Shown here piece after piece: positions 1 through 5,067 of a DNA stretch of 5,067 bases. The stretch spans positions 1 to 5,067 of the forward strand of contig DASPFV010000207.1 in the NCBI GenBank assembly GCA_035620975.1, read 5' to 3'. This stretch comes from DASPFV01 sp035620975 (GTDB lineage: Bacteria > Acidobacteriota > Vicinamibacteria > Vicinamibacterales > 2-12-FULL-66-21). The translations under genes were made by a program, and so were the position numbers. The notes beneath the pieces were generated by a model. The model was not told the origin of the DNA, ran no database searches, and saw only the letters and a program-made list of their open reading frames with translations. Position 1 is the first letter of the stretch; every line of letters starts with the position of its first letter.

Positions 1-39
1 CCGAATGCCGGTCATCGCCATCTGGGTGCGGGATGCCAT
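1..39 (-). CDS. Possible 5' end of a leftward gene, cut by the window edge
   Basis: On the minus strand an ATG at 39-37 opens a frame that stays open to the edge and reads MASRTQMAMTGIR. Its only real support is position: a good sigma70-like promoter (51-80) lies directly upstream. The expected transcription start would be about 43-45, giving a leader of only 4-6 nt, so the message would be nearly leaderless, and no Shine-Dalgarno sequence is visible. In-frame ATGs at residues 7 and 9 are alternative starts. Thirteen residues are too few to assign a family. A competing reading is a rightward gene ending here: the plus-strand frame from position 2 reads RMPVIAIWVRDAMS and stops at 44-46. Both cannot easily be right, and I cannot choose firmly without the sequence to the left. 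Confidence 0.25.
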   Translation of the reverse strand, partial: MASRTQMAMTGIR

Positions 40-50
40 GAGCTGACAAG

Positions 51-80
51 AGTATAAGGAGCTTCAATCCAGGGCGTCAA
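51..80 (-). promoter_or_regulatory. Sigma70-like promoter firing out of the left edge
   Basis: On the minus strand TTGACG (80-75) is followed after 18 nt by TATACT (56-51). Each box matches the housekeeping consensus at five of six positions, and the spacing is within the normal 16-18 nt range. The boxes lie in a locally AT-rich patch (about 47-110) inside otherwise very GC-rich DNA, which makes a chance match less likely. A transcript would start near 43-45 and run leftward. nadE also runs leftward and ends at 185, so this promoter would give the next gene its own expression independent of nadE. Confidence 0.5.
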
Positions 81-147
81 TGTATATGTCGAGCTTATGG
101 AAGCATAATCCCAGGCCTGCCCGCACGGCGCCGCTGCACGCCGCCGA

Positions 148-166
148 CGGCTCAGACGATGAGCCG
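148..166 (-). terminator. Candidate hairpin downstream of nadE
   Basis: CGGCTCA (148-154) and TGAGCCG (160-166) form a perfect 7-bp stem with a 5-nt loop, 18 nt past the nadE stop codon. No run of T follows the stem on the minus strand, so it is not a classical intrinsic terminator. It could be a 3'-end stabilising hairpin or part of a Rho-dependent end. Position is the main support. Confidence 0.3.
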
Positions 167-184
167 CCGAGACGAAGACGACAC

Positions 185-1918
185 CTACCGGCCCTTCCAC
201 TCGTTGATGATCGTCTCGCGCAGGTCGAACCCGAACGCGCGCGCGGTCACGGCGACGATCGGCGGGCCCTGCAGGCGCTTGTAGACCGAGCGGCGCATCC
301 GCCCGAACGCGTCAGCGACGACGGCCTGGAAGGTCTCGACGGTGTGCTTGTCGTACACGGACCGGCCGTCGGGATCGTTGAGGAAGCGGAGCGGGTCGAG
401 CGCGCCCTGCTCGAAGAGCGCCACCAGCTCCGATGGGCTCCGGCGTGTCTCCACGAACTCGCCTACGATGGGCGCCACCACGTAGTAGTCGAAGGGGTCG
501 ACCTGCCCGGGGGCCAGCTCGGCCGACGGTGTCAGACGGAACGTCTCCTCCGGGATCATCGGCGTCCGATGGCGGTCGTTGACCGCGCGTGCCAGGCGGT
601 ACACGTCGATCTTGGACAGATCGCCGATGAGCGACAGCCCTCCGCACATGTCGCCGTAGAGCGTCGCGTAGCCGAGCGCGATCTCGGTCTCGTTCCCGCA
701 CGAGAGCAGCAGCGCGTCGGTATCGTTCGATTCGGCCATCATCAGCAGGCCGCGGATGCGTGCGTGGAGGTTTTCGCGCGTCGTGCCGCGGGCGATCGGG
801 TGCGCGTGGGCCTCGAACACCTCGCGAACGCGGTCGTCGATCTCCTGGATCGGGATGACGCCGTATCGCACCCCGAAAGCGCCGGCGACGCGGGCGGCAA
901 TGGACCGGGTGACCTCGGTGTTGTAGCGCGACGGCAGGTTGAACGCAGTCACCTGTCCGGGCCCGAGCGCATCGGCGGCGAGCGCGAGCACGAGCGCCGA
1001 GTCGATACCGCCCGAGACCGGCACCACGGCGCGCGTGAAGCCGGTCTTGCGCATGTAGTCGCGGAGCGACATGAGCAGGGCGTCGTAGATTTCCCGTTCG
1101 CGGTGCTCCGGAGCAATCTGGGGGCCTTCGCCTGGCTTCGCCTCCAGGTCGACGAGGATCAGATCCTCGCGGAACTGCGGGCCGACGGCGAGGAGCCGTC
1201 CGGCAGCGTCGTACACGAGGCTCTCGCCGTCGAAGGGGATGACGTTCTTGCCGTTGTCCGCCGCCCCCACGGTGTTGACGTATACGATCGCCCGGCCGAG
1301 CTCCCGGACGTGGCGCCGGATGAGCGCATCGCGCTCCCGCCGCTTGCCCGGGTAGAACGGCGAGGCGTTGATGTTGAGGAGTACCTGCGCGCCTGCGGAC
1401 GAGAGCTCCGCGAGCGGCTTGACCGGGTAGAACTCGTCCCACATGTCCTCGCAGATCGACACGCCCAGCGCAACCGGCCCTTTCCGCGTCTCGATTCTCA
1501 CCGGCTGGCGGGACTCGGCCGGCGCGAAGTAGCGCCGGTCGTCGAAGTAGCGGTAGGTCGGGAGCAGCGACTTGCGGGCGCGCTGCAGCACGCACCCGTC
1601 GCGGACCACGGCCGCCGCATTGTACCGAAGCACGCCGCCGGTCTCGCCCCGCCGGCCGGGATCCGCGTCGATGAAACCGGCGACGACCGTGATGCCCGCG
1701 GCTGCCTCCGCCACGCGCCGGACGGCCTGCTCGTTGGCCTGGAGGAAGCGCACGTTCTCGATCAGATCGCCGATGCAGTAGCCCGGCAGGACCATCTCGG
1801 GGGCGACGAGGAGGTCCGCCCCGTGGTCGCGGGCGCGCGCGATCGCGTCGAGGAGCCGGGTCGTGTTGCCGTGGAGGTCGCCGCTCGTGGGGTTGAGTTG
1901 CGCGAGCGCTACACGCAT
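185..1918 (-). CDS. nadE: Glutamine-dependent NAD+ synthetase
   Basis: This enzyme (EC 6.3.5.1) makes NAD+ from nicotinate adenine dinucleotide and ATP, using ammonia released from glutamine; it is the last step of NAD synthesis and acts in the cytosol. The 577-aa protein has the two-domain layout of the family. A nitrilase-type glutaminase domain spans about residues 1-260, with the expected Glu-Lys-Cys triad at E41 (in APEMVLPG), K116 (in ARKSLLP) and C156 (in SICEDMW). A synthetase domain spans about 275-577, with the PP-loop SGGIDS at 302-307, ENLHARIRG at 382-390, GNETEIALGYATLYGD at 408-423 and PSAELAPGQVDPFDY at 464-478. The length is normal and no active-site residue is missing. The ATG at 1918-1916 is the first in-frame start, since an in-frame TGA lies four codons upstream, and MRVALAQLNP is a typical beginning for the domain. 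No Shine-Dalgarno sequence is visible before it. A weak -10-like TAGGAT (1949-1944) has no matching -35. The gene is divergent from the LysR gene. Confidence 0.96.
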   Translation of the reverse strand: MRVALAQLNPTSGDLHGNTTRLLDAIARARDHGADLLVAPEMVLPGYCIGDLIENVRFLQANEQAVRRVAEAAAGITVVAGFIDADPGRRGETGGVLRYNAAAVVRDGCVLQRARKSLLPTYRYFDDRRYFAPAESRQPVRIETRKGPVALGVSICEDMWDEFYPVKPLAELSSAGAQVLLNINASPFYPGKRRERDALIRRHVRELGRAIVYVNTVGAADNGKNVIPFDGESLVYDAAGRLLAVGPQFREDLILVDLEAKPGEGPQIAPEHREREIYDALLMSLRDYMRKTGFTRAVVPVSGGIDSALVLALAADALGPGQVTAFNLPSRYNTEVTRSIAARVAGAFGVRYGVIPIQEIDDRVREVFEAHAHPIARGTTRENLHARIRGLLMMAESNDTDALLLSCGNETEIALGYATLYGDMCGGLSLIGDLSKIDVYRLARAVNDRHRTPMIPEETFRLTPSAELAPGQVDPFDYYVVAPIVGEFVETRRSPSELVALFEQGALDPLRFLNDPDGRSVYDKHTVETFQAVVADAFGRMRRSVYKRLQGPPIVAVTARAFGFDLRETIINEWKGR

Positions 1919-2015
1919 ATCGGGGCGTCAACCGTCATGTGCGATCCTACCGCGGCGCGCGGCCGGCCGCTCGCGCCCGTGACCTGACGCCGGGCACCCG
2001 GAAACCGCGGGGCAT

Positions 2016-2060
2016 GAACTCTGCGCGTCGAATCTCCGAACTATGAACTTGACCCGTTCA
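2016..2060. promoter_or_regulatory. Candidate operator: GAACT repeats with a TGAAC-N7-GTTCA palindrome
   Basis: GAACT occurs three times on the plus strand, at 2016-2020, 2038-2042 and 2045-2049. The last copy pairs with an inverted half-site to form TGAAC (2044-2048), a 7-nt spacer and GTTCA (2056-2060), a 17-bp palindrome. The palindrome covers the -35 box of the LysR gene promoter (2049-2054), where a bound protein could block RNA polymerase. The first and second copies are 22 bp apart, about two helical turns. LysR-type proteins commonly bind several half-sites in the region between themselves and a divergent gene, so self-regulation is a reasonable reading. The palindrome does not fit the textbook T-N11-A LysR box when centred, which lowers confidence. 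Confidence 0.4.
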
Positions 2061-2077
2061 CGGCGACGTCCTACAGT
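2049..2077 (+). promoter_or_regulatory. Sigma70-like promoter of the LysR gene
   Basis: TTGACC (2049-2054) is followed after exactly 17 nt by TACAGT (2072-2077), giving a -35 box matching the consensus at five of six positions and a -10 box matching at four. Transcription should begin near 2084, leaving a leader of about 33 nt before the GTG start at 2117. The -35 box sits inside the GAACT palindrome. Confidence 0.5.
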
Positions 2078-2116
2078 CGCGATGCCGGTGGTCACGGGGC
2101 CAGGGGCGGTACAGGC

Positions 2117-3082
2117 GTGGATCTCCGACAACTCGAAATCCTCAGGGCAGTCGCCGAGAGCGGGTCCTTCACCAGCGCGGGGCAGCAGCTCCATCTCTCG
2201 CAATCGGCCGTCAGCCGCCAGATCCTGCTGCTGGAGGAGGAGCTGAAGGAACAGCTGTTCCTTCGCCTCGGCCGGAAGATCCGGATCACGCCAGCGGGGA
2301 CCACCCTCCTCGAGCTGAGCCACCGGATGTTCGACGACCTCGAGCGGACCCGCGCCAGCATCCTCGAGAGCCAGCAGACCGTCAGCGGCAGGCTTCGGCT
2401 GGTCGGCGGCATGACAGTCTGCCTCTATGTGTTCCCGGCGCTCCTCAAGGCATTCCGGAAACAGCACCCGGGAGTGGACGTGAAGCTGATGCCCGGCGCG
2501 ACGCCGCGGCTCGTCCGGCAGCTTCGCTCGGGCGCGGCCGATCTCGGGCTGCTCACGCTGCCGGTGGACGATCCTCACCTGGTCAGCGTGCCGGTCATGC
2601 GGGAGGAACTGCTGCTCGTCACGGCGCCCGCCCACGCGCTGGCCCGCAAGAAGCAGATCACTCCTCAGGATCTCGTGGGGCAGCCGTTCGTGCTCTTCGA
2701 AACGGGATCGAACAGCCGGCGCGCGATCGAGGCGTTCTTCGTCCGTGAACAGATTGCCCCGCGCGTGGTCACCGAGACCGAGAACGTGGAGATTATCAAG
2801 GCCCTGGTGCAGATCGGCATGGGAATCACGATCATTCCCTACCAGTCGGTCGCCCGCGAAGTCCGGGCGGGGCAGCTGTTCTGCGCGCGGATTGCCGGTC
2901 AGCAGCTCGTACGCGAGACGGGATGGGTCCACCTGCGACTCGACCGGGTGCCGCGCGCGATGCAGGAGATGATGCGGACGCTCGAGCGCGTCCGCCCCCA
3001 GCTGAAGCTCACGCCCGGCGGGGCCTCACGCCCCCGGAAATCCTCCACGATGCCGGCGGCCGCCGCAGAAACAGCCGTGTGA
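2117..3082 (+). CDS. LysR-type transcriptional regulator, target unknown
   Basis: This is a 321-aa DNA-binding regulator with the standard LysR plan. A winged helix-turn-helix fills residues 1-60, with SFTSAGQQLHLSQSAVSRQI (17-36) as the recognition region. A linker helix covers about 62-88. A two-lobed effector-binding domain starts at GRLRL (91-95) and runs to about 290; it includes GGMTVCLYVFPALLKAF (97-113) and NVEIIKALVQIGMGITIIP (223-241). About 30 residues at the end (KLTPGGASRPRKSS onward) look disordered. The start is GTG; AGGGG at 2102-2106, ten bases upstream, is a usable but distant ribosome binding site, and MDLRQLEILRAVAE is the usual first helix, so the start is well placed. 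The effector domain resembles the CysL/CbbR style of the family, but the ligand cannot be read from the sequence. The gene is convergent with the cysN-cysH operon and divergent from nadE, so either could be a target; a sulfur-assimilation role is inferred from proximity. Confidence 0.95.
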   Translation: MDLRQLEILRAVAESGSFTSAGQQLHLSQSAVSRQILLLEEELKEQLFLRLGRKIRITPAGTTLLELSHRMFDDLERTRASILESQQTVSGRLRLVGGMTVCLYVFPALLKAFRKQHPGVDVKLMPGATPRLVRQLRSGAADLGLLTLPVDDPHLVSVPVMREELLLVTAPAHALARKKQITPQDLVGQPFVLFETGSNSRRAIEAFFVREQIAPRVVTETENVEIIKALVQIGMGITIIPYQSVAREVRAGQLFCARIAGQQLVRETGWVHLRLDRVPRAMQEMMRTLERVRPQLKLTPGGASRPRKSSTMPAAAAETAV

Positions 3083-3097
3083 GTGACTGCGCAGCCG

Positions 3098-3121
3098 ACC
3101 CGGGTTGCACGCACGCCGGGT
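3098..3121. terminator. Weak candidate hairpin between convergent genes
   Basis: ACCCGG (3098-3103) and CCGGGT (3116-3121) can pair as a 6-bp stem with a 12-nt loop, 15 nt after the LysR gene stop and between two genes that converge (LysR ends at 3082, cysH at 3225). There is no T-run on either strand, and in such GC-rich DNA a stem of this size can occur by chance. Nothing else in the 142-bp spacer looks like a terminator. Confidence 0.2.
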
Positions 3122-3224
3122 GAGCGAGTGCACGTCCCGACGGCCCCCTCACGAAGAACGACGCGATGACCCGACGAAGTCGAAGCGCCGGCGACCAGAG
3201 CCGTCCGGGGCGGGACTCCGCGAA

Positions 3225-3857
3225 TCAGCTCCCCGCCTGAATGTGTATTCCGCACTCCAGCTTCCCACCCTGCCATCGTCCCGAGCGCGGGTTCGAGGGA
3301 TCCAGCGGCAGCGTGGTGCAGGGCTCGCAGCCGATGCTCGTGTAACCGGCCTCGTACAGCGGCAGGAGGGGAATGTCATGGCGCTTCGCGTAGCTCCAGA
3401 CGTCGCGCATCGTCCACGACGCGAGCGGGCTGACCTTCCGGAGCACGGTGCCGTCGGGCAGGCGGAAGGGCTCGACTTCGGCCAGTGTGGCCCGGCTGGG
3501 CGACTGCTCGCGCCGGAGGGCGGTGAACCAGACGTCGTAGTCGGCCAGCGCCGCGAACAGCGGGCCGACCTTGTGTCGCGCGCAGCACGCCGTGGTGTCC
3601 TGCTGCCAGAGTCCTGGCCGGGGTTCCTCCGCCCGCAGCACCACCAGGTTGAGGTTCCAGCGCCGCGCCAGTTCGTCGCGGTAAGTGCAGGTCTCCTCGA
3701 AGTGGTGCACGGTGTCGAGGAAGAGCACCGGCACGTCGGGTCTCGCCTGCAGGAGCATGTGGGTGAGCACCACGCACTCGGCCTGGAAGCTCGACGTGAT
3801 GCACGGCCGTTCGGCCTCCGCCAGCTGGGCGGAGACGAGTCGACTGGCGTCGATCAT
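3225..3857 (-). CDS. cysH: Assimilatory APS reductase, [4Fe-4S] type (thioredoxin-dependent)
   Basis: The protein reduces adenylyl sulfate (APS) to sulfite and AMP with thioredoxin as electron donor (EC 1.8.4.10), in the cytosolic sulfate assimilation pathway. It has 210 aa and is complete. The nucleotide-binding start is SSFQAE (22-27), followed by LFLDTVHHFEET (45-56). The four iron-sulfur cysteines are C91-C92 (in ACCARHK) and C177/C180 (in GCEPC). The catalytic cysteine is C202 in the C-terminal ECGIH. LRREQSPSRA (114-123) and NPRSGRW (189-195) are family motifs. The four cluster cysteines separate APS-using enzymes from the PAPS-using E. coli type, although a few iron-sulfur members accept both. 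Two residues differ from what I would expect: H95 where CCxxRK usually has Arg, and C28 where the acidic residue of SFxAE(D/E) usually lies. The ATG overlaps the cysN stop, and a near-perfect Shine-Dalgarno precedes it. The gene is the downstream member of the operon. Confidence 0.95.
   Translation of the reverse strand: MIDASRLVSAQLAEAERPCITSSFQAECVVLTHMLLQARPDVPVLFLDTVHHFEETCTYRDELARRWNLNLVVLRAEEPRPGLWQQDTTACCARHKVGPLFAALADYDVWFTALRREQSPSRATLAEVEPFRLPDGTVLRKVSPLASWTMRDVWSYAKRHDIPLLPLYEAGYTSIGCEPCTTLPLDPSNPRSGRWQGGKLECGIHIQAGS
3854..3857 (-). other. ATGA stop-start overlap of cysN and cysH
   Basis: The cysN stop TGA (3856-3854) shares bases with the cysH start ATG (3857-3855). A 4-base overlap of this kind marks co-transcription and usually coupled translation, so the two proteins should be made together. 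Confidence 0.9.
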
Positions 3858-5067
3858 GTCAGGACCTCCTCGAGCACGCGCTGAACGGCTGCCAGCGCGT
3901 CAGCTTCTGTCGGCGCCGATCGGGCGGCGAGTGCGAGCCGCTCGGCCACCGACCGTGCCACGGAGCCGCCCTGGCCCGGCGCGGCCTCGGACCGGGCGAT
4001 CATGCCGGCACCCGCCGTGGCGTTCGTGGCCGGATCGATCAGCACGAAGCTGCCGGTCGTCCGATTCCGCTCGTAGGGGTCGAGCACGAGCGGCCGCGAC
4101 GCCGCGACGCCGACGAACCCGATTTCGTTGAGCACCAGGCTCGTGTCGACATCGGCGGGGACGGTCCTGGTCGCGTGCTTCAGCAGATACAGCCGCCCAC
4201 GCTCGAGTGGCCGCTCGTCCATCCACACCACGTGGGCCGTGAAGCGATTCGAGACCGAGACGGCCCCGGTCGCGATCAGGTCGCCTCGGCTGATGTCGAG
4301 CTCGTCCTCCAGCGTGAGCGTCACCGACATCGGCGCCCGCGCCTCCTCGAGATCGCCGTCCCAGGTCACAATGCGCCGTATACGCGTGGAGAGACCCGAA
4401 GGCCAGACGGTGACCGCGTCACCCGGCCGGATCGTGCCGGAAGCGATCTGGCCGGCGTACCCCCGGAACTGGTCATCGGGTCGCAGGGCCAGCTGCACGG
4501 GGAACCGGAACGGCAGCCGCTCGGCGGCGTGGTCGAGGCGCACGGTCTCGAGGTGTTCGAGCAACGGCGGGCCGTCGAACCACGGCGTCCGCCCGCTCGG
4601 CACGATCACGTTGTCACCGTCCAGCGCGCTCATCGGGATGGCGTGCAGTCTCGCGTCTGGCAGGAGCCCTGCGAACTCGGACCGGATCGAGTCGAAGACC
4701 CCGCGATCGAACTCGACGAGGTCCATCTTGTTCACCGCGAGGACGAAGGTCGAGATCCCCAGCAGCCGCGCGATCTGGGCGTGACGCCGGGTCTGGTCGC
4801 GGACGCCCTGCCTGGCATCGACGAGGAGGATGGCGAGATCGGCGGTCGAGGCGCCGGTCGCCATGTTGCGCGTGTACTGCTCGTGGCCGGGGGTGTCCGC
4901 GAGGATGAACTTGCGCCGGGCGGTCGCGAAGTAGCGGTACGCGACGTCGATCGTGATTCCCTGCTCGCGTTCAGCCCTGAGGCCGTCGGTGAAGAGCGAG
5001 AAGTCTATCGGGCCGGCCGTCCGGTTGCGGGAGGCCGCCTGCACGGCGGTCACCTGGTCCTCGTACA
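3854..5067 (-). CDS. cysN: Sulfate adenylyltransferase subunit 1 (GTPase), 5' end outside the window
   Basis: CysN is the GTP-hydrolysing subunit of ATP sulfurylase (EC 2.7.7.4). With CysD it forms APS from sulfate and ATP, with GTP hydrolysis driving the reaction. The visible part is 403 codons. The frame is open to the edge: its first full codons read YEDQ, matching IYEDQ, which in CysN follows the P-loop. The GTG at 5053 is therefore an internal valine, not the start, and about 35-55 codons including the GSVDDGKS P-loop lie beyond the edge. Visible GTPase motifs are the switch region EREQGITID (Thr codon near 4953), DTPG (4886-4897), NKMD (4721-4732) and SAL (4622-4630). Two beta-barrel domains follow: RFPVQLALRPDDQFRGYAGQ opens the second, and LLKHATRTVPA to GSFVLIDPATNATAGAGMI covers the third. 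The protein ends about 45 residues after AGAGMI, so no APS kinase (CysC) domain is fused. The third domain seems about 16 residues short near 4121-4156. cysD is probably next upstream, unseen. Confidence 0.95.
   Translation of the reverse strand, partial: YEDQVTAVQAASRNRTAGPIDFSLFTDGLRAEREQGITIDVAYRYFATARRKFILADTPGHEQYTRNMATGASTADLAILLVDARQGVRDQTRRHAQIARLLGISTFVLAVNKMDLVEFDRGVFDSIRSEFAGLLPDARLHAIPMSALDGDNVIVPSGRTPWFDGPPLLEHLETVRLDHAAERLPFRFPVQLALRPDDQFRGYAGQIASGTIRPGDAVTVWPSGLSTRIRRIVTWDGDLEEARAPMSVTLTLEDELDISRGDLIATGAVSVSNRFTAHVVWMDERPLERGRLYLLKHATRTVPADVDTSLVLNEIGFVGVAASRPLVLDPYERNRTTGSFVLIDPATNATAGAGMIARSEAAPGQGGSVARSVAERLALAARSAPTEADALAAVQRVLEEVLT
3864..3871 (-). promoter_or_regulatory. 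Strong ribosome binding site of cysH, inside the end of cysN
   Basis: GAGGAGGT on the minus strand lies within the last codons of cysN, 6 nt before the cysH ATG. It is close to the full anti-Shine-Dalgarno complement and is the best ribosome binding site in the window. It confirms the ATG at 3857 as the cysH start and suggests that cysH is translated strongly, not only by coupling. Confidence 0.75.

Noticed and set aside
2..46. C-terminal end of a rightward gene (RMPVIAIWVRDAMS then TGA at 44-46)
   Set aside because: It is plausible by composition but only 14 residues are visible, and the good leftward promoter just to its right favours a leftward gene. It is kept as an alternative, not annotated.
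95..108. TTATG-gaag-CATAA inverted repeat
   Set aside because: It is a 5-bp stem with AT pairs only apart from one; too weak for a terminator and with no sign of being a binding site.
80..1987. A 635-codon open frame on the plus strand lying across the whole of nadE
   Set aside because: It is antisense to a clear NAD+ synthetase with all catalytic motifs. The translation is rich in Arg, Ala, Val, Glu and Asp with no recognisable domain, as expected for the complement of GC-rich codons.
1928..2932. A 334-codon open frame on the minus strand across the LysR gene
   Set aside because: It is the shadow of an unmistakable LysR-type protein; its composition is Arg/Glu/Leu-rich and shows no domain, and it would erase the divergent promoter region.
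3172..3182. CGAC-gaa-GTCG small hairpin between the LysR gene and cysH as a cysH terminator
   Set aside because: A 4-bp stem without a T-run is expected by chance in such GC-rich DNA.
3105..3884. A 259-codon open frame on the plus strand across cysH
   Set aside because: It is antisense to cysH, which has all iron-sulfur and catalytic cysteines, and it shows no domain of its own.
4128..4784. A 218-codon open frame on the plus strand inside cysN
   Set aside because: It is a Ser/Arg-rich shadow frame opposite the conserved CysN GTPase and barrel domains.
5051..5053. GTG at 5053 as the start of cysN
   Set aside because: The frame continues upstream to the edge as YEDQ, matching the conserved stretch after the P-loop, so this GTG is an internal valine codon and the gene is cut by the window.

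Overview
This is a GC-rich chromosomal window, roughly two-thirds G+C by eye. It shows ordinary bacterial housekeeping genes: no phage, transposon, CRISPR, tRNA or rRNA sequence was seen. Codons rich in G/C at the third position and the style of the proteins suggest a soil or environmental lineage such as Acidobacteriota or a similar high-GC phylum. That placement is a guess from style, not from a marker gene.

Layout from left to right. Positions 1-184 are mostly non-coding. They hold a good sigma70-like promoter (TTGACG-N18-TATACT, minus strand) firing out of the left edge, possibly with the first 13 codons of a leftward gene, and a small hairpin just downstream of nadE. Positions 185-1918 (minus) encode a complete glutamine-dependent NAD+ synthetase (NadE, 577 aa; glutaminase domain plus synthetase domain). 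Positions 1919-2116 are a divergent intergenic region with a clear promoter for the next gene and a cluster of GAACT repeats that looks like an operator. Positions 2117-3082 (plus) encode a complete LysR-type transcriptional regulator. Positions 3083-3224 are a short convergent spacer. Positions 3225-3857 (minus) encode CysH, a reductase of the iron-sulfur, APS-using type. Positions 3854-5067 (minus) encode CysN, the GTPase subunit of ATP sulfurylase, which overlaps cysH by 4 bases and runs off the right edge without its P-loop.

How the genes work together. CysN, with CysD (not in the window and probably just upstream of cysN beyond the right edge), makes adenosine phosphosulfate (APS) from sulfate and ATP. 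CysH then reduces APS to sulfite. CysN carries no fused APS kinase domain and CysH has the four cysteines of the [4Fe-4S] type, so the pair fits the short route that does not pass through PAPS. The LysR regulator lies tail-to-tail with this operon and head-to-head with nadE. A role in controlling sulfur assimilation is attractive but is inferred from position only. nadE is a separate function, the last step of NAD synthesis.

I found no convincing new system. The points most worth a second look are the GAACT operator cluster over the regulator's promoter, an apparent in-frame loss of about 16 residues in the C-terminal barrel of CysN, and the strong promoter pointing out of the left edge.
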